From Gemmatimonadota bacterium (GTDB lineage: Bacteria; JAAXHH01), in the NCBI GenBank assembly GCA_009841265.1, contig VXMB01000007.1, positions 536,173 to 600,172 on the forward strand: a stretch of 64,000 nt of DNA, given 5' to 3'. The notes beneath the pieces are model-generated. The model had not been told where the DNA came from. It searched no databases and saw only the letters and a list, made by a program, of their open reading frames with translations. Below are positions 1 to 8,190 of the stretch, in pieces; position 1 is the first letter of the stretch, and each line of letters starts with the position of its first letter. The translations under genes and the position numbers were made by a program.

Positions 1-2
1 TG

Positions 3-803
3 TTGCCACAAAAGCTTACATCGCAAATCGCAGTCGGTACCGTCTCAGGGCCTTATCGGTACGAGAAAGTTAACGACGAATACCGGCATGTCCGGCCCGT
101 CGAATGGAAACGAACTGATATACCTCGCGCGACGTTCGAGCAGGATCTACTCTATTCATTTGGCGCTTTCATGACAGTTTGCCAGATTGCAAGGAATGAT
201 GCCGCGAAACGCGTCGAAGCTGTTCTCAAGGGAGACAAAGACCCCGGACCAACTGTACCAATAGTAAAGCCTGTGAGTGGGTCGGAGGACGGTAGTGATC
301 AACCAGAAGCAAGTTCCGATCTCATCCAACTGGCAAATGATCAGATAGTGGCACAAATACAAGCTCGGTTTAAGGGTCATGCATTGTCTCATCTTGTGGA
401 TGCGGTACTTCGGGCAGACGGCTGGAATACGCGTGTTTCCCCGCCAGGTCCAGATGGGGGAGTGGATATATTTGCAGGGCGTGGGCCGCTAGGGTTAGAT
501 GCCCCATATCTGTGCGCACAGGTCAAATCACAGGATTCACCAGCAGACGTAACAGTTTACCGTACTCTACAGGGAACAATGCAGACCTTTGATGCTGAAC
601 AAGGGTTGCTTGTATGTTGGGGGGGATTTAATAAAGCTGTTCTACAGGAATCAAGACAGGGTCACTTCACGGTTCGGCTTTGGGACAGCCGTGACCTAGT
701 TCAAGCGATCTATCGTAATTACGAAACGTTACCGGCGGAAATCCAGGCGGATCTTCCATTGAAGCGAGTATGGATGCTTGTTGTCGAGGAACCAGAAGAA
801 TGA
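3..803 (+). CDS. Mrr-like restriction endonuclease, 5' end outside the window
   Basis: The reading frame is already open at the window edge, so the true start is probably upstream; the first possible start inside is a TTG at base 3. The N-terminal part has a conserved block seen in Mrr-type endonucleases (HVRPVEWKRTDIPR then a DLLYSFGAFMTV stretch). The C-terminal half is a PD-(D/E)XK nuclease core: helix HALSHLVDAVLRADGW, then PPGPDGGVDIFAG with the catalytic Asp, then CAQVKSQ as the Q-x-K arm. Family knowledge: Mrr-like enzymes cut modified or foreign DNA. It lies in an AT-richer stretch together with the next gene. The missing N-terminus prevents a subtype assignment. Confidence 0.8.
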   Translation: MPQKLTSQIAVGTVSGPYRYEKVNDEYRHVRPVEWKRTDIPRATFEQDLLYSFGAFMTVCQIARNDAAKRVEAVLKGDKDPGPTVPIVKPVSGSEDGSDQPEASSDLIQLANDQIVAQIQARFKGHALSHLVDAVLRADGWNTRVSPPGPDGGVDIFAGRGPLGLDAPYLCAQVKSQDSPADVTVYRTLQGTMQTFDAEQGLLVCWGGFNKAVLQESRQGHFTVRLWDSRDLVQAIYRNYETLPAEIQADLPLKRVWMLVVEEPEE

Positions 804-924
804 TTGCTAGCGTCACACATATATCAAGTGGAAAATGACTAGAGAATGAAGTGGTTTGTTAAAGCGTATTGGTTTTATGCCCTGGTGTAGTTACACTTCG
901 AAACAAAATGTATAGCCAATAAGT

Positions 925-1830
925 ATGAGTCTACCAGAACGTTATTTCCCAATGAAATGTGGATCTATTATACGCGATCAAGAAGGGCAGTTTTGGTGGA
1001 CTAACGACGTTGGCAATCAGGAATTGAATCGTGATGAAGCACGTAAAAAACTATGGAATTACATTCCGTATACAAAGAACCGTACTCACGAATTTGTGTA
1101 TGGACCTATAGGGGATCAGTGGTTTGGCCACAGGGAGTATTTTGAATCTGGTAAGTCCTTTATTCAAGTTGGCCGAAATGAAATCTCCAGCGATTGGGAA
1201 AAACACATAAACTGGCTTGATCCTGAAAGAGATTTCCCAATTGTATTCAACTTCCTTCACGGAATAGAGCTTACACTAAAGGCTTACATTTTGTTCAAAG
1301 ACGAGAGATTACTACCTATTGATCTAAAAGAAACATACGGACACAATATCCCAAAACTGATGCTTGATGCGAAATCCCTAGGTCTTGATTTACCTCGTCC
1401 AACTATCCTACCAATTATCGTTGAACCAGAAGGTGCCGAAGATGAGGAAAACTCGCAGTCGCGAACTCGATCGGAAAGTTGGATCGAACGTTTTTTCGGC
1501 CCCGCCTTGTCCGAGTGTGAACGGTATTTTGACTATTCTGTAGGAACGAACATTGATTGGTACACACAGAAAGGAACAGAATACCCTATTGCGACAGTTG
1601 TCACACAAGTACATGGATACATAGTAAACATCGCAGAACTAGCTTTCCAACTATTGAACCACGTGCTAAAGTCTGATTGTTTTTTTGAAGTCCATAGAAG
1701 AATAAAACATAACAATATAGAAGAATGGATAGCAGAACTACATGCAATGAGGCAGAAATTCAGACCTACCATAGATGAAATTGTCAATCAGTTTAGCGAA
1801 GCAGATGAATTTGAAACTGATTCCGGTTGA
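925..1830 (+). CDS. Unknown protein, possibly HEPN-like, in AT-rich DNA
   Basis: A 301-residue soluble protein that I do not recognise. Its central part (about residues 105-155) reads FNFLHGIELTLKAYILFK followed by a GHNIPKLMLDAKSLGL block. This resembles the two-helix, G-H-[DN]-[IL] pattern of HEPN-superfamily proteins, but I see no clear R-x4-6-H nuclease motif. Base composition is visibly AT-richer than the core of the window, with AAA, ATT and AGA codons frequent. That and the adjoining Mrr-like nuclease suggest a transferred accessory gene, perhaps defence-related. The 121-base gap on its left holds no other gene. Function is left open. Confidence 0.7.
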   Translation: MSLPERYFPMKCGSIIRDQEGQFWWTNDVGNQELNRDEARKKLWNYIPYTKNRTHEFVYGPIGDQWFGHREYFESGKSFIQVGRNEISSDWEKHINWLDPERDFPIVFNFLHGIELTLKAYILFKDERLLPIDLKETYGHNIPKLMLDAKSLGLDLPRPTILPIIVEPEGAEDEENSQSRTRSESWIERFFGPALSECERYFDYSVGTNIDWYTQKGTEYPIATVVTQVHGYIVNIAELAFQLLNHVLKSDCFFEVHRRIKHNNIEEWIAELHAMRQKFRPTIDEIVNQFSEADEFETDSG

Positions 1831-1957
1831 GGTGATGTGCTAGTTAAGAGTTGGTGTTCCTGGTAAATTGAACACTGGCTACAACTCTACGGAGCAATAA
1901 GCAGTTCAGTTACTATGGTCTTTATATAACATTACTGTGAACTAGGTAGGCATCAGC

Positions 1958-3061
1958 ATGAATACGGTTTTCAATGTCGGTAGAACTGTCTTAGCCACTA
2001 TTGTCTCTCTATCTATTCTGCCTTATGGAACTAACACCACCCAAGCCCAGACGATCACCGTCGTCAGCTTCGGTGGCTCCTACTCCCGTGCCTGTGAGAA
2101 GGGCTACCATGAGCGGTTCGAGGCGGAAACGGGTATCAAGATCAACTTCGAGGACTACAACGGCGGGCTGGCGCAGATCCGCGCGCAGGTGGACGTGGGA
2201 AACGTATACTGGGACGTAGTAGACCTTAATGTGGCCGAACTCGTCCGGGGTTGCGATGAAGGATTGCTTGTTCCAATCAGCATCGACGATTTTTCTCCGG
2301 GTGCCGATGGCACGCCAGCCGTGGATGACTTCGTTGAGGGTACAATCTCGGAATGCGGCGTGACGACCCTTTTCTTTTCGACGGTAATCGCGTACAACGA
2401 CGAACGCATCGGCGACGTGAAGCCGAAGACCGTCAACGACTTCTTCGACCTGGAGAAGTTCCCGGGCCGCCGGGGCATGCGGCGGGTTCCGCGGGTCAAT
2501 CTCGAATTCGCGCTGATGGCGGACGGGGTGCCGCTGGACAAGGTGTACGCCACGCTGGACACCGAGGAGGGCATCGCCCGGGCCTTCCGCAAGCTGGATA
2601 CCATCAAGGAACACATCATATGGTGGGAGACCGGGGCCCATCCGCCGCAGTTGCTGGCTGACGGCGAGGTGGTGATGACCACGGCCTACAACGGGCGCAT
2701 CTTCAACGCCCAGGTGCTGGAGGATCAGCCTTTTGTCATCGTCTGGGACGGCCAGGTCCTGGATACGAGCGGGTTCGGCATCGTCGAAGGCACGCGCAAC
2801 CTCGAATCCGCGCTTCGGTTTTTCGACTTCGCCGCCACGGCGGAGTCCATGGCCGGCCTCGCCCGGTACATCGCCTACAGTCCGACGCGCCGTTCCGCCA
2901 TGCCCCTGATCTCGACCCACGCCGAGACGGGTGTGGACATGAGACCGCACATGCCCACGACTCCGGAGAATGCGGCGCGCGCGCTGCACAACGACTGGGA
3001 ATGGTGGAGCGACAACGGCGAAGAGATGAACGAGCGTTTCAGCACTTGGTTGGCGAGGTGA
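1958..3061 (+). CDS. PotD-like ABC transporter periplasmic binding protein (paralogue 1)
   Basis: A 367-residue secreted receptor of the spermidine/putrescine (PotD/PotF) extracellular solute-binding class. A signal peptide (about residues 1-31, ending TQAQ) precedes the mature start TITVVSFGGSYSRACEKGY, followed by the usual YNGGLAQIRAQVDVGNVYWDVVDL lobe block (split here as YNGGLAQIRAQV and GNVYWDVVDL). It has no permease or ATPase beside it; a very similar receptor follows 33 bases downstream. A complete importer operon with a fourth paralogue lies near 42-46 kb, so this orphan receptor may use that permease (inference). The last 200 bases are almost the same as those of the next gene, a sign of recent conversion. 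Ligand unknown: polyamine or quaternary amine are the obvious candidates. Confidence 0.88.
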   Translation: MNTVFNVGRTVLATIVSLSILPYGTNTTQAQTITVVSFGGSYSRACEKGYHERFEAETGIKINFEDYNGGLAQIRAQVDVGNVYWDVVDLNVAELVRGCDEGLLVPISIDDFSPGADGTPAVDDFVEGTISECGVTTLFFSTVIAYNDERIGDVKPKTVNDFFDLEKFPGRRGMRRVPRVNLEFALMADGVPLDKVYATLDTEEGIARAFRKLDTIKEHIIWWETGAHPPQLLADGEVVMTTAYNGRIFNAQVLEDQPFVIVWDGQVLDTSGFGIVEGTRNLESALRFFDFAATAESMAGLARYIAYSPTRRSAMPLISTHAETGVDMRPHMPTTPENAARALHNDWEWWSDNGEEMNERFSTWLAR

Positions 3062-3093
3062 AGAGAGAAGACCGTATACCGAGCAGTTCCTCC

Positions 3094-4188
3094 ATGATTC
3101 GTATAGTCCTGTCGGCCCTAGTGGTATTGGCCTGGCTCTCCGCATATCCCCCGGACCAGGTATCCGCACAGAACCAGACGATCACCGTCGTCAGCTTCGG
3201 CGGTTCTTACGCCCGGGCCTGCGATAAAAGCTACCACGAACGGTTCGAGTCGGAAACAGGCATAGGCATCAACCTGGAGGACTACACCGGAGGATTGGCG
3301 CAGATCCGTGCCCAGGTGGAGATGGGTAACGTGTTCTGGGATGTAGTCGATCTGAATATGCCCGAACTCGTCCGGGGTTGCGACGAAGGGCTGCTTGTCC
3401 CTGTTCACATCGACGACCTGCCAAAGGGCGCCGACGGCGCGTCCGCAGCGGATGATTTCGTCGAGGGTACGATCACCGACTGCGGCGCAACCAAGTTGTT
3501 CTTTTCGAGGATGATCGCGTACAACGACGAGCGAATCGGCGACGTGAAACCCACTACGATAGCCGACTTCTTCGATCTGGAAAAGTTCCCGGGTAGACGG
3601 GGAATGAAACGTTCGCCCGTGGCCAATCTCGAGTTTGCCCTAATGGCTGACGGCGTTCCGCGGGAGGATGTGTATACCACGCTTGACACCGAGGAAGGGG
3701 TACGCCGCGCGTTACGCAAACTGGACACGATCAAGGAACAGATCGTATGGTGGGAGACGGCTGCCCATCCCCCGCAGATGCTGGCCGATGGCGAGGTGAC
3801 GATGACCACGGCAGCCAATGGACGTATTTTCAATGCCCAGGAGCTTGAGGGACAACCCTTCGTCATACTCTGGAACAGCCAGATTCTGTATACGAGCGGG
3901 TACGGCATCGTCGAGGGCACGCGCAACCTCGATGCCGCACGCCGGTTTCTCGAATTCGCCAGCCGGGCGGAGTCCATGGCCAACCTTGCCCGGTACATCG
4001 CCTACAGCCCGACGCGCCGTTCCGCCATGCCCCTGATCTCGACCCACGCCGAGACGGGCGTGGACATGCGACCGCACATGCCCACGGCCCCGGAGAACGC
4101 GGCGCGCGCCTTGCACAACGACTGGGAATGGTGGAGCGACAACGGCGAAGAGATGAACGAGCGTTTCAGTACGTGGCTGGCGCGGTGA
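3094..4188 (+). CDS. PotD-like ABC transporter periplasmic binding protein (paralogue 2)
   Basis: A 364-residue paralogue of the preceding gene. The open frame extends further upstream over the end of that gene, but the ATG at 3094 begins a proper signal peptide (MIRIVLSALVVLAWL, cleaved near VSAQ), so I start there. The mature protein opens TITVVSFGGSYARACDKSY and keeps every block of the family, with the shared C-terminal end NERFSTWLAR. It is probably cotranscribed with the upstream paralogue and the downstream PhyH oxygenase (50 bases away). Two receptors in tandem that differ mostly in the N-terminal lobe suggest different ligand ranges; that is inference. There is no strong ribosome binding site. 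Confidence 0.86.
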   Translation: MIRIVLSALVVLAWLSAYPPDQVSAQNQTITVVSFGGSYARACDKSYHERFESETGIGINLEDYTGGLAQIRAQVEMGNVFWDVVDLNMPELVRGCDEGLLVPVHIDDLPKGADGASAADDFVEGTITDCGATKLFFSRMIAYNDERIGDVKPTTIADFFDLEKFPGRRGMKRSPVANLEFALMADGVPREDVYTTLDTEEGVRRALRKLDTIKEQIVWWETAAHPPQMLADGEVTMTTAANGRIFNAQELEGQPFVILWNSQILYTSGYGIVEGTRNLDAARRFLEFASRAESMANLARYIAYSPTRRSAMPLISTHAETGVDMRPHMPTAPENAARALHNDWEWWSDNGEEMNERFSTWLAR

Positions 4189-4237
4189 GTTAACACTCCA
4201 TCGCACGACCGACCACCGGTCCGGTGAGGAGACCTAA

Positions 4238-5152
4238 ATGCCCCTTGCAATGACGCCCCAGCAGGCCCAAGACTTTGACGAGAAGGGCTTTATAGTTCTC
4301 GAGGAATTCTTCGACCAGGCCGAACTCGACCGGTTGCTTGCGGCCATCGACGAGGTGGGCGACCGGATAAGATCAGAGAAGGACCTGGGTCCCGATGACC
4401 CCTATGCCGTGCGCAACGCCCTGGCCCATCACGAGGCCTTTCTCGATCTCATCGACCACCCGCGCATGTTGCCCCTGGTGGTGGACGCGATCGGCTGGAA
4501 CATCCAGATCCGAACTACGCACCTGGACTACCGGCCGCCCTATCCCGAGGACCTGAAGGACCGGATTTCGGGCGTCGGCAAGGGCGAAGACCACCAGGCG
4601 GGATACCGCAACGTCGGCTGGCATCCCGACCTGGCGAGCGACGACCTGTTCCTGGGGCCTTCCCTCGATGGGCGCCTGCCGTTCATGGAGATCAAGGTCT
4701 TCTACGTGCTCTACGACATGACCGAATCCAACTGCGGCAACCTGTGGCTGGTGCCGGGCAGTCACCGGCTCAGGATGGACGAACTGCGGGATCGAGATAA
4801 CGGGACGGATCCGGAAGGGGCGGTCGAGCTCAAATTGCCCATCGGCTCGGCCGTGTTGTGGCGCACCGCGGTGTGGCACTGTGTCGGCCCCAACCTCTCG
4901 CGGAATACGCGCAAGATCATACACGTGGGATATCATTACCGCTGGCTTCGGCCGACCGATTACAACGAGCAGGATCCCGGACTCATCGAAAGAAGCTCGC
5001 CTGTCCGGCGGCAGCTGCTGGGCGCCCTGTCCCCGAAGGGCGACCCGATGGGACCGGACCCGGACTACCATCCCGCGTCCCGGCATTGGATGTCGGAAGA
5101 CAAGGACGACGTACCGCTCCGCGAATGGGCCGAGCGCATCGCCGAAGGTTAG
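4238..5152 (+). CDS. Phytanoyl-CoA dioxygenase (PhyH) family oxygenase
   Basis: A 304-residue Fe(II)/2-oxoglutarate oxygenase. The metal triad is visible: GWHPDL supplies the His-x-Asp pair near residue 129, and TAVWHCVGPN the distal His near residue 213. The Arg of the NTRKIIHVGYHYRW strand is the expected 2-oxoglutarate carboxylate ligand. GAGGAG sits just before the ATG. PhyH enzymes hydroxylate many small molecules, so the substrate cannot be named. Its position behind two transport receptors suggests that it acts on the imported compound (inference). A second, divergent PhyH gene lies at 49.6 kb. Confidence 0.85.
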   Translation: MPLAMTPQQAQDFDEKGFIVLEEFFDQAELDRLLAAIDEVGDRIRSEKDLGPDDPYAVRNALAHHEAFLDLIDHPRMLPLVVDAIGWNIQIRTTHLDYRPPYPEDLKDRISGVGKGEDHQAGYRNVGWHPDLASDDLFLGPSLDGRLPFMEIKVFYVLYDMTESNCGNLWLVPGSHRLRMDELRDRDNGTDPEGAVELKLPIGSAVLWRTAVWHCVGPNLSRNTRKIIHVGYHYRWLRPTDYNEQDPGLIERSSPVRRQLLGALSPKGDPMGPDPDYHPASRHWMSEDKDDVPLREWAERIAEG

Positions 5153-5202
5153 TTTCCAGTTCCCGCTTCGAGAATAGCCCGGGTTAATATGCAGGGCCCT
5201 GC

Positions 5203-6663
5203 CTAATACGCCCCCTTGATTCGCCCGAACCATCCGTGCAGTGGATCACCCATTTTCTCCATGTAGCGATCCATCCGACCCATTAAATCCTGTCTTACAG
5301 TTTCATATTCCGGTTCCCCGTACACGTTGTCGAGCTGGTAGGGGTCGCGCAGCAGATCGTACAGCTCGCCGGGATCGGCCGAATTAAAGGTGAACTGGTG
5401 GGTTCGGGTGCGGACCATGCGCTGATTGGCGACGGTGAAGTGGCGGTCGAAGACGCAGTAGACTTCTTCGCGCCCATTCGCAAAGGGGCGTCCTTCGATG
5501 GCCTGGAGAAAGGATTGGCCATCGAGATCGGCGGGCACTTCGACACCCGCAGCGTCGAGGGACGAGAGCATGATTTCGTGGAGGTAGACGAACTCCTCGC
5601 AGGCCGTGCCGGGCGCATGACAGCCGGGATGGGCAATGACGAGGGGGATGCGGTAGATCTCGTCGTACATGAATTCGCCCTTCTCGATCAGCTTGTGCGC
5701 GCCGAGGCAGTCGCCGTGGTCGGCGGTGTATACGATGATGGTGTTGTCGAGTTCGCCCAGTTTCTCCAGGTGCGCCACGACGCGTCCCACCATGTCGTCG
5801 AGGAGTGTGCAGTGCCCGAAATAGCGTGCGCCGATTTCCTGGAATCCTTCCCAGCCGTAGTCGCCCAGCCCCCAGAGGTTTTCGATGAGCTTCTGGCGAT
5901 AGGGCTTCTTCTCGAAGGTCTCGGCGTACCCCGGATGCTCGGGAATGGACTTCGGGTCGTACATGGAGAAGTACGGCTCCGGGACCAGCGAAGGGCTGTG
6001 CGGACCCCAGAAATTGGCCCACAGGAAGAAGGGTTCCTCGCCGCCGGCCACCTCGTCGAGCACGCGGATGGCTTCCTCCGCGACGAAGTACTCGATGCAC
6101 GACTCGACCGGCCCTTCGTGCAGGGCGAACATCTCCTGGCGCTGGTTCGAGGGATTCGTGCCGACGTAGCGGTGCGAAACCGTGGGCGGCGGGTCGAACC
6201 CCTTTTCCTTGAGGTAGTCGGCGTAATGGTTGTGGCTGCTCAGGCTGCCGCCGAACTGCAGGCCGGGAAGCAGGTTCCCCCCGGGGAAGCCATAGCCCAT
6301 GAAGTCCTTGCCCGTGAACCCGTAACCCGTCGGGCCGGTCTCCTGATCTACGTGCCACTTGCCGGCGTACCCGCAGCGGTAACCTGCATCCGACAGGTAG
6401 TGGTTGATGCAGCGTACGCCCTCGCGCAGACACAGGCCGTTGGCCGTCACCCCATGATTGTGCGGATAGAGGCCCGTGTAGAAGGAGGCGCGGGCCGGCG
6501 AGCAGATCGCCGTCGGCGTGAACGCCCAGTCGAAACGCACGCCCCGCGCGGCCAGGGAGTCGATGTTAGGCGTACGGCACACCTCGTTCAGCCCGTAGCA
6601 ACTCACCGTGTCTAGCCGTTGCTGGTCGGACATCAGGACGACGATATTGGGTCGCTTGGGCAA
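5203..6663 (-). CDS. Sulfatase, cysteine (formylglycine) type
   Basis: A 486-residue alkaline-phosphatase-superfamily sulfatase. The start is TTG at 6663 with GGAG six bases before it; the protein opens PKRPNIVVLMSDQQRLDTV with the metal-binding Asp. The modification motif CSPAR (AICSPARASFYTGLYPH, near residue 54) marks a Cys converted to formylglycine. TADHGDCLGAHKLIEKG is the second metal and substrate block. There is no signal peptide, so it is cytoplasmic or exported by another route. Substrate may be a sulfated sugar or aryl sulfate. A 96-base remnant of this gene's 5' end lies at 8044-8139, part of a local duplication. Confidence 0.9.
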   Translation of the reverse strand: MPKRPNIVVLMSDQQRLDTVSCYGLNEVCRTPNIDSLAARGVRFDWAFTPTAICSPARASFYTGLYPHNHGVTANGLCLREGVRCINHYLSDAGYRCGYAGKWHVDQETGPTGYGFTGKDFMGYGFPGGNLLPGLQFGGSLSSHNHYADYLKEKGFDPPPTVSHRYVGTNPSNQRQEMFALHEGPVESCIEYFVAEEAIRVLDEVAGGEEPFFLWANFWGPHSPSLVPEPYFSMYDPKSIPEHPGYAETFEKKPYRQKLIENLWGLGDYGWEGFQEIGARYFGHCTLLDDMVGRVVAHLEKLGELDNTIIVYTADHGDCLGAHKLIEKGEFMYDEIYRIPLVIAHPGCHAPGTACEEFVYLHEIMLSSLDAAGVEVPADLDGQSFLQAIEGRPFANGREEVYCVFDRHFTVANQRMVRTRTHQFTFNSADPGELYDLLRDPYQLDNVYGEPEYETVRQDLMGRMDRYMEKMGDPLHGWFGRIKGAY

Positions 6664-6716
6664 TGGGTGCTCCTCTCTGTACGATATTCAGTGTTCCAAT
6701 TGATGAAGTTCAAGCA

Positions 6717-6881
6717 ATGAACTTAAACCAGTTGTCACGGTCAAGGATGCTCACTCATACTGGCTTCCACTATAACAATACTCCTGACTCTTCTGCAATC
6801 GAGGGAGATTTAAACCAGGATGAGTATATGGATGAGGCGGTGGAGACGCTGCGGGGGATGTTGCAATTTGGCTTGACCTAA
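6717..6881 (+). pseudogene. APH-family kinase remnant with internal deletion (left copy)
   Basis: Bases 6717-6795 align with the upstream region and first codons of the intact kinase at 8191 (shared GTCA[AC]GGTCAAG-like and CTCATA[CT]TGGCT blocks). Bases 6797-6862 then align with its last 22 codons (IEGDLNQDEYMDEAVETLRGM against VEGDLSQDEYLDEAVETLRGM). Roughly 950 bases in between are missing, and the start ATG has become ATA. This is an internal-deletion remnant of a former second copy, left next to the intact sulfatase exactly where the divergent kinase would have stood. Confidence 0.8.
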
Positions 6882-6898
6882 GAACACGCTCGCAGAAT

Positions 6899-8020
6899 TC
6901 ACTCGGTCCCAATCCATGCGGAACCGTAGTCGTTATCCATCTCACGATACATGCTGTGAACGTGATCTGCGGTGTCCTCGCCGTTCTGAACCGCATATTC
7001 GAGTACGATGGACGGGCCGGTTACGCGGAAATACGCGGCGCCCGGGACATCCTGCCGTCCCCACCATCCAAAGTACGTGTCCTCGATTTCGGCCACCACG
7101 ACTTTCATTTTCTGCGCATAATCGTCACTGTTCATAAAACCCAGACGGGCCTCAATTACATCCAGGAACAACGTTTTCTGCAGGGCGGTCAGTTCGCTTC
7201 CCTTGATGCCTTCCGGCGCAACGGTAACACCATACTTCCCCGGGCCCAGAAGGAGGTCGATGGGCCGATCTGAACGCACGGCTTGTCCTTTCTGTTCGTC
7301 CGTAAGGCTTTCCATCAACGCCTGTACCGCCGCTGTTTCCCTTCGCGTAACGAAGATGTCGTCACCGTCAAGGTGCAAGTGCAGCGGTTGGCCACCCGTC
7401 AGCATGGGTGAAAAGGAAACGTTCGGTCCGAATACGGTGGCGTTTATGGCGAGATGGTGCCCTCCGAACTGAAACATCCAGGGCTCAGTTGTGGACGGTT
7501 CACCGAGAAAAGCAGCGGTAAAATACCTGCTGCCATACTTCATGACGCCGAGCACGTCTCCAGAGACCAGCAGGTCTTCCGCGGCCAGTTGATGCGTGAT
7601 GTTCTCCATGCCGGCTTCACTCAGCAGTTCCCCAAGAAGTTCATCCAGATTCGCCCGCTGTGCTTTAGAGAGCACACCGAGCATTACACCTCCTCGCGGA
7701 ACCATGCCCTCGGGTAAGTTGGACCAGTTCGAGCGCTGTGCGTTATCGGTAAATCGGTATGTCGCTGCCTGTCTTTGACTGTCGTCCAGCGAATCCAGCA
7801 AGAGCCTTGCAGCTGCCACGATCGCCTCGGTTTTTTTGTCTGCAACAGGGACCTCGTAATCGTTTTTGAACTTGATTTCTACCGATGAGGGGCCCGTTCC
7901 AAAGAAAATCCGCGTCCCAACATCCGGGCGAAACAACAGATAGGCGAAAAACGCGGCAACGACCATCATTGCACCGAGAAGGCAAATCAACACACGATTC
8001 ATGAATCCCGCCTTATTCAT
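6899..8020 (-). CDS. DUF3500 family protein, membrane-anchored
   Basis: A 373-residue protein of the DUF3500 family. I choose the ATG at 8020 because GAGGA lies five bases before it; the frame is open 18 codons further into a duplicated remnant. The N-terminus MNRVLICLLGAMMVVAAFFAYLLF is a signal anchor. The body has the family blocks: RFTDNAQRSNWSNLPEG, LGVLSKAQRANLDELL, FLGEPSTTEPWMFQFGGHHL and NATVFGPNVSFSPMLTGGQP. The biochemical role of DUF3500 is not known to me. It lies between two duplicated segments (a kinase remnant and a sulfatase remnant), so it probably came in with, or after, the tandem duplication. Confidence 0.8.
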   Translation of the reverse strand: MNKAGFMNRVLICLLGAMMVVAAFFAYLLFRPDVGTRIFFGTGPSSVEIKFKNDYEVPVADKKTEAIVAAARLLLDSLDDSQRQAATYRFTDNAQRSNWSNLPEGMVPRGGVMLGVLSKAQRANLDELLGELLSEAGMENITHQLAAEDLLVSGDVLGVMKYGSRYFTAAFLGEPSTTEPWMFQFGGHHLAINATVFGPNVSFSPMLTGGQPLHLHLDGDDIFVTRRETAAVQALMESLTDEQKGQAVRSDRPIDLLLGPGKYGVTVAPEGIKGSELTALQKTLFLDVIEARLGFMNSDDYAQKMKVVVAEIEDTYFGWWGRQDVPGAAYFRVTGPSIVLEYAVQNGEDTADHVHSMYREMDNDYGSAWIGTE

Positions 8021-8043
8021 ACATTCCTCAGATAGATGTGCGG

Positions 8044-8139
8044 GGTCCGGCACATCTCGTTCTGTCCGAAGCAACTCACCAGGTCGAGCTGTTGCTGGCC
8101 GGACATCAGGTCGACGATATAGGATCGCTTAAGCAATGA
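8044..8139 (-). pseudogene. Sulfatase 5'-end remnant
   Basis: This stretch aligns with the first ~32 codons of the sulfatase (6571-6665), including the GGACATCAGG and GCAACTCACC blocks and the start region. The copy ends at GCAATG. In the intact copy, about 54 further bases follow before a second GCAATG, so the shorter spacing looks like a deletion between short direct repeats. There is no open frame of useful length. It marks the left edge of the right-hand copy of a sulfatase-kinase duplication. Confidence 0.78.
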
Positions 8140-8190
8140 AATTAAACTTGTTGCCATGGTCAAGTTTGCTAACTCATATTGGCTCCCATC

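Noticed and set aside
2009..3169. Minus-strand frame across the first PotD-like gene
   Set aside because: Antisense shadow; an equivalent shadow occurs at the other receptor copies, and the sense strand is clearly coding.
5398..6615. Long open frame antisense to the sulfatase
   Set aside because: It is a mirror of codon bias in GC-rich DNA: no ribosome binding site, no recognisable domain, and the sulfatase on the other strand has every family motif.
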